DNA from: Stutzerimonas stutzeri
GTDB taxonomy: Bacteria > Pseudomonadota > Gammaproteobacteria > Pseudomonadales > Pseudomonadaceae
Reading direction: 5' to 3'
NCBI RefSeq assembly: GCF_002909485.1
Contig: NZ_PPXG01000005.1
Coordinates: forward strand, 310,001 to 374,000
DNA: 64,000 bases
Within the stretch, counting starts at the first letter, position 1; each line of letters starts with the position of its first letter. A program made the translations under genes and the position numbers. Below the pieces are notes generated by a model, which worked only from the letters and a program-made list of their open reading frames with translations, was not told the origin of the DNA and made no database searches. Positions 38,418 through 46,473 of this stretch are shown here, piece by piece.

Positions 38418-38720
38418 TCAGAGTTCCTGGCCGATGCGTTCGACGAACGTCTGGATGACTGCGTCGTTGCGCTTGAAAAAATGCCATTGGCCGACCTTTT
38501 GGCTGGTAATCAGCCCGGCCTTTTGTAGGGTCGCCAGATGGGCCGATACGGTTGATTGCGACAGGCCGGCGCGTTGGTCTAGCTGCCCAGCACATACGCC
38601 GTTTTCCAGCGAGTGGTGCTGCTCGGCGAAATAGCGCTGCGGCTCCTTGAGCCAGCGCAGGATGTCGCGGCGCAGTGGATGGGCGAGGGCCTTGATGATG
38701 TCGTCGAAATCGTCCGGCAT
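38418..38720 (-). CDS. ArsR-family winged-helix regulator
   Basis: The start at 38720 gives 100 residues (MPDDFDDIIKALAHPLRRDIL); a longer start at 38771 would run through a palindromic operator candidate. It has the ArsR/SmtB winged helix with the recognition helix in LSQSTVSAHLATLQKAGLI and the wing in SQKVGQWHFFKRND. A single Cys (GVCAGQL) rather than a paired metal site argues against a classical metal sensor; a redox or electrophile cue is plausible given the ene-reductase downstream. Confidence 0.85.
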   Translation of the reverse strand: MPDDFDDIIKALAHPLRRDILRWLKEPQRYFAEQHHSLENGVCAGQLDQRAGLSQSTVSAHLATLQKAGLITSQKVGQWHFFKRNDAVIQTFVERIGQEL

Positions 38721-38761
38721 TGGCGGCCCTGAATGATGTATATCGGAATGAGGCGAACTAT

Positions 38762-38781
38762 ATATCGCCATTTTGCGATAT
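38762..38781. promoter_or_regulatory. Palindromic operator candidate for the ArsR-type regulator
   Basis: ATATCGC-N6-GCGATAT is a perfect 20-bp inverted repeat 41 nt upstream of the ArsR start. Its size and location suit autoregulation of the arsR-xenB unit. A related half site (TATATCGG) lies nearby at about 38739. Confidence 0.6.
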
Positions 38782-38906
38782 GAGATCGATTCGGCTGATG
38801 GTGCTTATCGTCGGTGTCGATGATCGAGTGACATCGTGCGGACCCCTCACGCCGTGGCCGGCTCCTGTAGAATCGCCAGCTCAAGATTTTCCAGGGTTTT
38901 TCATCT

Positions 38907-39380
38907 ATGCGTATCGGCCACGGTTACGACGTGCACCGCTTCGGCGATGGCGATCACATCACGCTTGGCGGCGTTCGGATTCCACACAGACTCGGGCTGC
39001 TGGCGCATTCAGACGGTGATGTGCTGCTGCATGCGTTGAGCGACGCGCTGCTTGGGGCGGCGGCGCTGGGCGATATCGGCAAGCACTTCCCGGATACCGA
39101 TCCGCAGTTCAAGGGTGCCGACAGCCGTGTGCTGCTGCGTCATGTTCTTGCGCAGGTAAGGGCCAAGGGTTGGCAGGTCGGTAATGTCGACGCCACGATC
39201 ATTGCCCAGGCGCCGAAGATGGCACCGCACATCGACAGCATGCGTGCGCTGATTGCTGCGGACCTGCAGGTCGAGCTGGACCAAGTCAATGTCAAGGCCA
39301 CCACGACCGAGAAGCTTGGTTTCACCGGACGTGAGGAGGGGATCGCCGTTCACGCGGTTGCCTTGCTGGTCCGCGCATGA
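38907..39380 (+). CDS. ispF: 2-C-methyl-D-erythritol 2,4-cyclodiphosphate synthase
   Basis: This is the fifth step of the MEP pathway, releasing CMP to form MEcPP. The 157 residues begin [11 protein letters not shown], with zinc ligands in that motif, and contain [21 protein letters not shown] and the C-terminal [15 protein letters not shown]. It overlaps truD by 4 nt. Confidence 0.97.
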   Translation: MRIGHGYDVHRFGDGDHITLGGVRIPHRLGLLAHSDGDVLLHALSDALLGAAALGDIGKHFPDTDPQFKGADSRVLLRHVLAQVRAKGWQVGNVDATIIAQAPKMAPHIDSMRALIAADLQVELDQVNVKATTTEKLGFTGREEGIAVHAVALLVRA

Positions 39381-40417
39381 CTGAAGACGAGCTGCTCGGG
39401 CCGCGCGCCCATGGCGAGCCCTGTGGCAGTGCGGTGCTGAAAGCGGTTGCCGAGGATTTCCAGGTCGATGAAGTGCTCGACATTCCGCTGTCCGGCGAGG
39501 GCGAGCACCTATGGCTGTGGGTGGAAAAACGTAACCTGAATACCGAGGAAGCCGCCAAGCGGATCGCCCGCGCTGCCGGCGTGCCGTTGAAGATGATCAG
39601 CTATGCCGGGCTGAAGGATCGCCAGGCCCTGACTCGTCAGTGGTTCAGCCTGCATCTTCCGGGTAAGGCCGATCCCGATCTCTCTGCCGCCGAAAATGAA
39701 AGCCTGACGATCCTCATGCGCACCCGGCATCAGCGCAAGCTGCAGCGTGGCGCGCACTCGGCCAATGGCTTCCGCCTGCGCCTGACGGAGCTACGCGGCG
39801 AGCCTGCCGCGCTCGATGCGCGACTGGAGCAGATCAAAGCGCTCGGCGTGCCGAACTACTTTGGGCTGCAGCGTTTCGGCTATGAAGGCGGCAACCTGCA
39901 CGGCGCAAGGCACTACGCGACGAAGGGTGAGCTTCCGGAGCAACGCAACCTGCGCTCGCGCCTGCTGTCGGCAGGCCGTAGCTACCTGTTCAATTGCGTA
40001 CTCGCCGAGCGAGTAGCCGATGGGAGCTGGAACCAGGCGCACGTGGGCGATCTGTTGGCGTTTACCGACAGCCGCAGCTTTTTCCCAGCTGGGCAAGCTG
40101 AGTGCAGCGACCCACGCCTGGCCATTCTCGACCTGCATCCGACTGGGCCATTGTGGGGCATTGACGGCTCGCCAGCAGGTGACGAAATTCAGGCACTGGA
40201 GACTGCTGTCGCCGAAACTGAACCAGCGATCGTCAATTGGTTGGCACAAGCTGGAATGAAGCACGAACGGCGCATTCTTCGCCTCCCCATCGGCGGTTTG
40301 TCGTGGCATTATCCCGAGCCTGACATTCTGCAACTGGAATTCGTCCTGCCGACCGGATGCTTTGCCACCGCCATGGTGCGTGAGCTGGTCAGCCTGGCAG
40401 GGCAGACGGACATCTGA
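39377..40417 (+). CDS. truD: tRNA pseudouridine(13) synthase
   Basis: This enzyme makes pseudouridine 13 in tRNA(Glu). The 346 residues include the catalytic Asp in [15 protein letters not shown] and the NYFGLQRFG motif characteristic of TruD. It is coupled to ispF upstream and surE downstream (TGATG). Confidence 0.96.
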   Translation: MTEDELLGPRAHGEPCGSAVLKAVAEDFQVDEVLDIPLSGEGEHLWLWVEKRNLNTEEAAKRIARAAGVPLKMISYAGLKDRQALTRQWFSLHLPGKADPDLSAAENESLTILMRTRHQRKLQRGAHSANGFRLRLTELRGEPAALDARLEQIKALGVPNYFGLQRFGYEGGNLHGARHYATKGELPEQRNLRSRLLSAGRSYLFNCVLAERVADGSWNQAHVGDLLAFTDSRSFFPAGQAECSDPRLAILDLHPTGPLWGIDGSPAGDEIQALETAVAETEPAIVNWLAQAGMKHERRILRLPIGGLSWHYPEPDILQLEFVLPTGCFATAMVRELVSLAGQTDI

Positions 40418-41166
40418 TGCGTATTCTGATCGCCAACGACGACGGGGTGTATGCGCCCGGGCTCGCCGCGCTTTATGACGCGCTGGCCGACTATGCCGAG
40501 TGCAAGGTGGTAGCCCCGATTCAGGACATGAGTGGCGCAAGCAGCGCCCTCACCCTGGACCGCCCGCTTCATCCGATAAGCATGCCAAACGGCTTCATTG
40601 GCCTGAACGGCTCGCCCACCGATTGCGTGCACCTGGGCCTAAATGGTCTGCTTGAGATTGCGCCGGACATGGTGGTTTCGGGTATCAATCTCGGCGCCAA
40701 TCTGGGGGACGACGTGCTCTATTCCGGCACGGTCGCGGCGGCCATCGAAGGGCGCTTCACCGGGCGCCCGGCTTTCGCTTTTTCGCTGGTTTCGCGCTCG
40801 ACGGAAAACCTGCCCACCGCCGCGCATATCGCGCGCATGCTGGTCGAGAAACACGATCAGCTCGAGGTGCCGCCGCGGACCGTACTCAGCGTCAACGTGC
40901 CCAATCTGCCGCTCGACCATATTCGTGGCATCCGCCTCACTCGCCTGGGCCATCGCAGCCGCGCCAAACCGCCGGTCAAGCAGGCCAATCCGCGAGGGAA
41001 GGAGGGCTACTGGATATCGGTTGCCGGCGACGTCGAAGACGGCGGGCCGGGCACCGACTTCCATGCCGTGATGCAGGGTTACGTGTCGATCACCCCGTTG
41101 CAGCTTGATAGAACCTTCCGTGAGGCCTTCAGTGGTCTCGAAAGCTGGGTGGAGAACGTGCTGTGA
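40417..41166 (+). CDS. surE: 5'/3'-nucleotidase SurE
   Basis: This metal-dependent nucleotidase (survival protein E) dephosphorylates nucleoside monophosphates. The 249 residues start [16 protein letters not shown] with the metal-binding NDDG, then [14 protein letters not shown], and the [21 protein letters not shown] motif. Downstream is pcm, the pair being linked to stationary-phase survival. Confidence 0.97.
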   Translation: MRILIANDDGVYAPGLAALYDALADYAECKVVAPIQDMSGASSALTLDRPLHPISMPNGFIGLNGSPTDCVHLGLNGLLEIAPDMVVSGINLGANLGDDVLYSGTVAAAIEGRFTGRPAFAFSLVSRSTENLPTAAHIARMLVEKHDQLEVPPRTVLSVNVPNLPLDHIRGIRLTRLGHRSRAKPPVKQANPRGKEGYWISVAGDVEDGGPGTDFHAVMQGYVSITPLQLDRTFREAFSGLESWVENVL

Positions 41167-41204
41167 GACATCGCGGACAAGACAACCTGCTGCATGGCTC
41201 GGGA

Positions 41205-41840
41205 ATGACCTCACAGCGCACCCGTGACCGCCTGATCCAGCGCCTCTATGAGGAAGGGCTGTCCAGCGCACAAGTGCTGGAAGTCATTCGTCGCACGCCG
41301 CGTCATCTGTTCGTCGACGAAGCTCTGGCGCACCGTGCCTACGAAGACACGGCCCTGCCCATCGGGCACAACCAGACCATTTCCCAGCCGTTCATGGTTG
41401 CACGCATGAGCGAATTGCTGCTTGCCGCCGGACCGTTGGACAAGGTGCTCGAAATCGGCACCGGTTCCGGTTACCAGACTGCCGTGCTGGCTCAGTTGGT
41501 CGAGCGGGTGTTCTCGGTCGAGCGAATTCAGGCGCTGCAGGACCGGGCCAAGGAACGTTTGGCAGAACTCAAGCTGCGCAATGTGGTCTTTCGCTGGGGC
41601 GATGGTTGGGAGGGCTGGCCTGCATTGGCGCCTTACAATGGCATCATCGTCACCGCGGCGGCAGCCGATGTGCCGCAGGCCTTGCTCGGTCAGCTGGCGC
41701 CCGGTGGGCGCCTGGTGATTCCGGTGGGTGCCGGCGAGGTCCAGCAACTCATGCTGATCATTCGAGAGGAGAACGGCTTTTCGCGCCATCTTCTGGATAC
41801 CGTACGTTTCGTGCCGCTGCTAAATGGACCCGTGATTTGA
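41205..41840 (+). CDS. pcm: Protein-L-isoaspartate O-methyltransferase
   Basis: This enzyme repairs isoaspartyl damage in aged proteins with S-adenosylmethionine. I chose the ATG at 41205 ([18 protein letters not shown]), giving 211 residues as in other pseudomonads; a GTG at 41163 overlapping surE is the alternative. Motifs are [19 protein letters not shown], the SAM-binding [15 protein letters not shown], and the [12 protein letters not shown] strand. Confidence 0.95.
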   Translation: MTSQRTRDRLIQRLYEEGLSSAQVLEVIRRTPRHLFVDEALAHRAYEDTALPIGHNQTISQPFMVARMSELLLAAGPLDKVLEIGTGSGYQTAVLAQLVERVFSVERIQALQDRAKERLAELKLRNVVFRWGDGWEGWPALAPYNGIIVTAAAADVPQALLGQLAPGGRLVIPVGAGEVQQLMLIIREENGFSRHLLDTVRFVPLLNGPVI

Positions 41841-41859
41841 TCATTCAGCGGAAGGAAGC

Positions 41860-42795
41860 ATGAAGAACGCTTTATTGTTGTACGCCAAGGGCATGGCCAT
41901 GGGCGCGGCAGATGTGGTGCCCGGCGTCTCGGGCGGTACCGTGGCTTTCATCACGGGTATCTACGATGAACTGCTGCGTTCGATCAGTGCGGTGCCTTAC
42001 GCCGCTCGCCCGCTTCTGCGGGGGCGTATCGGCGAAGCGTGGAAGACCGCCAACGCCAATTTCCTGTTGGTCCTATTCGCTGGTGTGCTCACCAGCATCC
42101 TCAGCCTGGCCAGGTTGATCACCTATCTGCTGGAAGAGCATCCAATTCCTGTCTGGTCATTTTTCTTCGGCCTTATCCTTGTGTCTGTGCACTTGGTGGG
42201 CAAGGAAATCCAGCGGCGCAATCTGACGCGGCTGGTGAGTTTCTGCCTGGGTATAGGTTTCGCCTACTGGATCACCGTGGCAGCTCCCATGCAGTGGGGC
42301 AGTGGTAGCGTGAGCCTGTTCTTCGCGGGCGCCATCGCCATTTGCGCGATGATCCTGCCAGGTATTTCCGGCAGCTTCATCCTCGTCCTGCTCGGGTTGT
42401 ACCAAGTGGTTCTGGGCGCCGTGAAAAGCTTGGACGTGGGCGTGATGCTGACGTTCGCGGCAGGCTGCGTGGTGGGCCTGCTTAGCTTCGCTCGGCTACT
42501 GAGCTGGTTGCTCAAGCGTTGGCGCGATCTGACGCTGGCGTTTCTTACCGGGTTGATGCTCGGCTCGCTGAACAAGGTCTGGCCTTGGAAGGAGACTCTG
42601 ACCTGGCGTACCAACTCCAGCGGTGAGAACGTTCCGGTGCTGCAGCAGAATCTTATGCCTGGCGCTTATGGCGATCTGACCGGTCAGGATCCTCAATTGC
42701 TACTGGCCGTGCTGTTGGCGGTTGGCGGTATCGTTCTGGTCCTGGGACTCGAGTGGTTTGCCGGTCGACGCCAGCCGATGACGGACGGCGTTTGA
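41860..42795 (+). CDS. DUF368 membrane protein (polyprenyl-phosphate transporter family)
   Basis: This 311-residue polytopic inner-membrane protein starts MKNALLLYAKGMAMGAADVVPGVSGGTVAF; the PGVSGGT motif recurs as PGISGSFIL in the second half, an internal repeat typical of DUF368. Members of this family (PopT) have been reported as undecaprenyl-phosphate flippases that recycle the lipid carrier. A GGAAGGA site precedes the ATG. It lies between pcm and nlpD. Confidence 0.85.
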   Translation: MKNALLLYAKGMAMGAADVVPGVSGGTVAFITGIYDELLRSISAVPYAARPLLRGRIGEAWKTANANFLLVLFAGVLTSILSLARLITYLLEEHPIPVWSFFFGLILVSVHLVGKEIQRRNLTRLVSFCLGIGFAYWITVAAPMQWGSGSVSLFFAGAIAICAMILPGISGSFILVLLGLYQVVLGAVKSLDVGVMLTFAAGCVVGLLSFARLLSWLLKRWRDLTLAFLTGLMLGSLNKVWPWKETLTWRTNSSGENVPVLQQNLMPGAYGDLTGQDPQLLLAVLLAVGGIVLVLGLEWFAGRRQPMTDGV

Positions 42796-42823
42796 CGCAT
42801 TTGTCTATGAAAGGGAGCGGGCA

Positions 42824-43675
42824 TTGAGGCTCACAGCAGTACGGCGGTGGATTCGCGGTCCCGTGATCCGTTCGGTGCTCGGCACTTTGATGATTGCCGG
42901 AACACTGGTCGGTTGCGCTTCTTCGCCTCAGGGCGGAGGTGTGCAGGTCGTTGACCGCAATCAGCGTGATCGGGTCACCAGCGGGCAGTACGTTGTGCGC
43001 CGCGGCGACACGCTCTGGTCCATTGCCTTCCGCTTCGGTTGGGATTGGCGCGAGCTCGCTCGGGTAAATGGCATTCAGCCGCCCCACGTAATCTACCCAG
43101 GGCAAAAAATCCGCTTCGATGGCGGTTCCTCGCGCGTTGCATCTGCCGCACCAAGACCCACACCGCAACCTGCACCGCCGTCCGCGCCGTCGACGTCGGT
43201 GGTAGTTACCAATCCGGTGCCCCGTCAGCCCGCAATCACCACGCAGCCGACCCCGCCGGCGAGCCAGCCAGCGCGCACTCCGGTTACGCCAGTGACGCGC
43301 TCTGCAAGCGGCTGGGCATGGCCGGCGAACGGTACGATCATCGGTCGATTTTCCTCAAACGGTAGTTTGAATAAAGGAATTGATATCGCTGGGGAATTAG
43401 GACAGCCTGTCCTGGCTGCTTCTGATGGGACTGTTGTGTACGCCGGTAGTGGATTACGGGGTTACGGCGAACTTGTGATCATCAAGCATAGCGATACCTA
43501 TGTAAGCGCCTACGGTCATAACCGCAGGCTGCTGGTGCGGGAGGGCCAACAAGTCAAGGCTGGGCAAAGCATTGCCGAGATGGGATCGACGGGAACCGAC
43601 CGGGTGAAGCTGCATTTTGAAATTCGTCGCCAGGGTAAACCCGTAGACCCGCTGCAATATCTGCCAAGACGTTGA
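42824..43675 (+). CDS. nlpD: NlpD-like LysM/LytM lipoprotein
   Basis: This outer-membrane lipoprotein activates septal amidases. The start is TTG at 42824 with GGGAG just upstream; it yields a signal peptide ending in the lipobox LVGC (Cys about 31). A LysM domain follows (about 50-95, YVVRRGDTLWSIAFRFGWDW), a Pro-rich linker, then a LytM domain (about 165-280). In the first zinc motif the expected His is Asn (NKGID), so the LytM domain is degenerate, as is usual for NlpD. 283 residues. The 3' part carries a PsrA-type box and AT-rich segment ahead of rpoS. Confidence 0.92.
   Translation: MRLTAVRRWIRGPVIRSVLGTLMIAGTLVGCASSPQGGGVQVVDRNQRDRVTSGQYVVRRGDTLWSIAFRFGWDWRELARVNGIQPPHVIYPGQKIRFDGGSSRVASAAPRPTPQPAPPSAPSTSVVVTNPVPRQPAITTQPTPPASQPARTPVTPVTRSASGWAWPANGTIIGRFSSNGSLNKGIDIAGELGQPVLAASDGTVVYAGSGLRGYGELVIIKHSDTYVSAYGHNRRLLVREGQQVKAGQSIAEMGSTGTDRVKLHFEIRRQGKPVDPLQYLPRR
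43354..43369. promoter_or_regulatory. PsrA-type box within nlpD, upstream of rpoS
   Basis: The perfect palindrome TCAAAC-GGTA-GTTTGA matches the PsrA consensus (C/G)AAAC-N2-4-GTTT(G/C). It lies about 405 nt before the rpoS ATG, inside nlpD, where the main rpoS promoter lies in pseudomonads. PsrA is known to activate rpoS in Pseudomonas. Confidence 0.65.
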
Positions 43676-43774
43676 CCTGTCGCCTGCCTGTTCCAGCACT
43701 AGGTTCGGCTTGAGCGTAGCAAGGGACCCGCGTCGCTTGGGCCTGTGTCGAACTCGGAACAGGACAAGAATAAA

Positions 43775-44767
43775 ATGGCACTTAAAGACCAAGCGCTGGA
43801 GTTTGACGTCGACGATGCGGTTCTGCTCATGGAAACGCCTATCCACTTCGACCAGAAGAACAAAGTGACCAAGGCTGCCGCAGGCAGACCCAAGGCCGCA
43901 TCCAGCAAACAGCACAAATTCATCGATTACAACCGAGCGTTAGATGCAACCCAGTTGTATCTCAACGAAATCGGTTTCTCCCCTCTCCTGACCCCCGAAG
44001 AAGAAGTGCATTTTGCGCGCCTTGCGCAGAAGGGCGATCCGGCGGGACGCAAGCGAATGATTGAAAGCAACCTGCGATTGGTGGTCAAGATCGCACGGCG
44101 ATACGTCAACCGCGGGCTGTCGTTGCTCGATCTGGTCGAGGAGGGCAATCTCGGCTTGATCCGTGCAGTCGAAAAATTCGACCCCGAGCGCGGCTTTCGT
44201 TTCTCCACCTACGCGACCTGGTGGATCCGACAGACCATCGAGCGGGCGATCATGAATCAGACCCGCACGATTCGACTGCCGATTCATGTAGTCAAGGAGT
44301 TGAACGTCTACCTCCGGGCAGCGCGGGAGCTCACCCAGAAACTCGATCACGAGCCAAGTCCGGAAGAGATAGCACATCTGCTCGAAAAGCCCGTTGGGGA
44401 AGTCAAGCGCATGCTTGGTCTTAACGAGCGGGTCACGTCTGTCGATGTATCACTCGGCCCGGATACGGACAAGACACTGCTCGATACGCTTACTGACGAC
44501 CGCCAAAACGATCCGTGCGAGTTGCTGCTCGATGATGACCTGTCTGCCAGCATCGACCAGTGGCTGTCGGATCTTTCCGAGAAGCAACGTGAAGTCGTCA
44601 TCCGACGCTTTGGCTTGCGCAGCCACGAAGCATCTACGCTGGAAGAGGTTGGTCAGGAGATTGGTCTGACGCGCGAGCGCGTTCGGCAGATTCAGGTGGA
44701 GGCACTACGGCGTCTTCGCGAGATCCTGGAGCGCAACGGCCTATCCAGCGACGCGCTATTCCAATAA
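43775..44767 (+). CDS. rpoS: RNA polymerase sigma factor RpoS
   Basis: This is the stationary-phase and general stress sigma factor. I chose the ATG at 43775 ([20 protein letters not shown]), giving 330 residues, the pseudomonad size; an upstream start at 43745 is in frame but not family-like. Region 1.2 to 2 ([23 protein letters not shown]), region 2.3-2.4 ([20 protein letters not shown]), region 3 and region 4.2 ([21 protein letters not shown]) are all intact. Only the N-terminal 40 or so residues diverge from P. aeruginosa. Confidence 0.98.
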   Translation: MALKDQALEFDVDDAVLLMETPIHFDQKNKVTKAAAGRPKAASSKQHKFIDYNRALDATQLYLNEIGFSPLLTPEEEVHFARLAQKGDPAGRKRMIESNLRLVVKIARRYVNRGLSLLDLVEEGNLGLIRAVEKFDPERGFRFSTYATWWIRQTIERAIMNQTRTIRLPIHVVKELNVYLRAARELTQKLDHEPSPEEIAHLLEKPVGEVKRMLGLNERVTSVDVSLGPDTDKTLLDTLTDDRQNDPCELLLDDDLSASIDQWLSDLSEKQREVVIRRFGLRSHEASTLEEVGQEIGLTRERVRQIQVEALRRLREILERNGLSSDALFQ

Positions 44768-44774
44768 AGCGGAC

Positions 44775-44811
44775 CATTTGCCAGGCCTGATTGTTTGGGG
44801 CCTGGCAAATG
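44775..44811 (+). terminator. Terminator hairpin of rpoS
   Basis: CATTTGCCAGGCC and GGCCTGGCAAATG form a perfect 13-bp stem with an 11-nt loop, 7 nt after the rpoS stop. The T-run is weak. Confidence 0.65.
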
Positions 44812-44920
44812 TTGATTGCCGCAAGTCCCTTACCGAGCAAGCTGAGTTGCGTTGTGCTGCATTCGGTCATTCCATCGAATTAATGCACTCTGACCAAATC
44901 TTCACTTTCTCCCGTCGCTT

Positions 44921-44938
44921 TGTAAGCTTTTGCTTACG
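44921..44938 (+). promoter_or_regulatory. GacA upstream activating site for rsmZ
   Basis: TGTAAG-N6-CTTACG matches the GacA-binding palindrome (TGTAAG-N6-CTTACA) with one mismatch. It lies about 190 nt before the inferred RNA start, the usual distance in pseudomonads. The rest of the 344-nt interval between rpoS and the RNA is unusually AT-rich (44940-45060) and holds no open frame I can support; TAATAT at 45100-45105 is a plausible -10. Confidence 0.85.
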
Positions 44939-45110
44939 GATGCTGTAAGCAAACTATGCGCGGAGTTAGTGTTAAAGGGCGATTTTTGCCGTCTTTTAAT
45001 TTTCAACTTATTGATCTACAAATATTTTTATAGGTCTTTGCCAATAAATTGGCGAGTCTTTTCCTGAAGGGTGCTGCTTGTTGCCCGACCGGCCATCATT
45101 AATATCGCAC

Positions 45111-45246
45111 CCGTGCTCAGGGATTAGCACGGCCTTCAGGATGAAGGTCAGGGATCATCGCAGGAGGCGATGCCATCCAGGAAGATGAGAAGGGATACAG
45201 GGAGCAAGGAAGAAGGTGGGCGGGGTCAACCCCGCCCCTTTTTTTT
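45111..45246 (+). ncRNA. rsmZ: RsmZ-type small regulatory RNA (RsmA/CsrA sponge)
   Basis: The RNA follows rpoS, as rsmZ does in pseudomonads, and has at least eight GGA motifs. Four are in hairpin loops: 45111-45132 (CCGTGCT stem, loop CAGGGATT), 45133-45147 (loop AGGAT), 45156-45172 (loop AGGAG), 45174-45187 (loop CAGGAA). Others are in linkers at 45150-45154 and 45190-45211. It ends in a strong terminator (GGGCGGGG/CCCCGCCC, eight Ts, 45218-45246). Such RNAs titrate RsmA and thereby relieve translational repression under GacS/GacA control. The 5' end is inferred from the -10 and the first stem. Confidence 0.88.
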
Positions 45247-45321
45247 GTTCGCGAAAAACTCCGCTGAACCGAGTGGTCGGGGCAAGGCCTAAGGTAAACA
45301 GCCCACCAGTGGAGATAGATC

Positions 45322-45459
45322 ATGAATGGCGACCAGCACAACGACCAGCCAGCCGAAGAGCGCGACGACGTCGCCCGACGTCCGGATGAGGCTGATGAAG
45401 ATCAGCTCGATGAAGCGATCGAAGAAACCTTTCCTGCTAGCGATCCCATCTCACCCTGA
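45322..45459 (+). CDS. Small acidic conserved protein with ETFPASDP motif
   Basis: A 45-residue protein with a GGAG site 8 nt upstream of the ATG. It is strongly acidic (runs of E, D and Q) and ends LDEAIEETFPASDPISP. The EETFPASDP tail is a motif I recall in many tiny proteobacterial proteins of unknown function. A longer overlapping frame at 45326 lacks these properties. Placed between rsmZ and the convergent GNAT-NUDIX gene. Confidence 0.65.
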   Translation: MNGDQHNDQPAEERDDVARRPDEADEDQLDEAIEETFPASDPISP

Positions 45460-45468
45460 TTCCCCTTG

Positions 45469-46320
45469 TTACGAGGCAACGTCGCAGCTGGGCTCGTGTC
45501 CTGCTGCGGCCTTTGCCAACAGTGCCGGCATTACCTGCCTTCGCAGCAGTGGCGCGACGTCCTCTCGTATGCAGGGCGCCACCTCCAGCCATCCCAACTC
45601 TTCCAGCTCGGCCTGAGCGCTGACGGTGTGGGGAAGCCGCGCCATGAACACCTCAGCTTTCACCTGATGGCCCGGTTCGTTTGCAGCAGGGGCCTGAAAA
45701 TGGCCAAGCGGCTTAAAGTCGCGACCCTCCATCGTCAAGCCGAGCTCTTCGTGAAGTTCGCGGATTAGCGTCTGTAAGGCGGTCTCGCCAACTTCCGCCT
45801 TGCCACCGGGAAGCATGAAAAAGTGCGTTCCGCGCTTGCGTACGATCAGAATGCGCCCGCTGTCATCGAACAGGCAGGCGATTGAGATCGTCAGTGTGGG
45901 GCCTTGCATGGACGTCCCTCGATCGTTGAACAGTGCAATCAGTGTCTTGTTTTGGCGATAGCGCGCGAGACGGTCGGCCAACGTCTCCGGCAGATGGTCT
46001 GTCACCGTAAATCCCAGTGCCGCGTAGAAGTCCCGGAGTTCTGGTTTGCAGAACAGCCAGACCGGGCCTTGGACGGAGGCGAGTGCCTCTCGCACCAGTT
46101 GTGCACCAACACCTCGGTTTCTCTCGGCAGGGGCCACCAACAAGCCGGTGAGAAAATGCCCCTGCGCGACCGGTGTCAGACATAACCCCGCCACGATGTC
46201 GCCGCGACGGGCAATCCAGCATGTCGCCTCGTGGCGTACGCGATTACGGCTGTTATGGGACCTGTAAAACCTGACCAGCAAAGGCTGATGGGCTTTGGAC
46301 AGCTGCGAGTATTCGTGCAT
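45469..46320 (-). CDS. Fused GNAT acetyltransferase - NUDIX hydrolase
   Basis: The 283 residues hold two enzymes. Residues 1-125 are a GNAT N-acetyltransferase with the acetyl-CoA loop RNRGVGAQL (68-76) and a C-terminal FYAALGFTVTDH. Residues 138-270 are a NUDIX hydrolase with a complete box, GGKAEVGETALQTLIRELHE continuing EELGL (172-194), holding all catalytic glutamates. The substrates are unknown; the NUDIX half resembles general nucleotide-cleaning enzymes. No obvious ribosome-binding site precedes the ATG. Confidence 0.85.
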   Translation of the reverse strand: MHEYSQLSKAHQPLLVRFYRSHNSRNRVRHEATCWIARRGDIVAGLCLTPVAQGHFLTGLLVAPAERNRGVGAQLVREALASVQGPVWLFCKPELRDFYAALGFTVTDHLPETLADRLARYRQNKTLIALFNDRGTSMQGPTLTISIACLFDDSGRILIVRKRGTHFFMLPGGKAEVGETALQTLIRELHEELGLTMEGRDFKPLGHFQAPAANEPGHQVKAEVFMARLPHTVSAQAELEELGWLEVAPCIREDVAPLLRRQVMPALLAKAAAGHEPSCDVAS

Positions 46321-46473
46321 GGCATTTGAGGCGATTTCGAAGGCGACAGTCTAGCGCCTGCCACGTCATCGCCAAAACCCCTGCCCAAGCGGGTGCCGTT
46401 CATCCGTTCGCTGCATCTTTTCTGCCGTCTAGGCGCTCTCACCCTTAGCGTTTCCAACGACAGGAATAACAAC

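Noticed and set aside
45326..45616. 96-codon plus-strand frame over the small acidic gene and the NUDIX end
   Set aside because: Its frame is shifted against the 45-codon gene that has the better start, ribosome-binding site and conserved tail, and it runs over the convergent GNAT-NUDIX gene.
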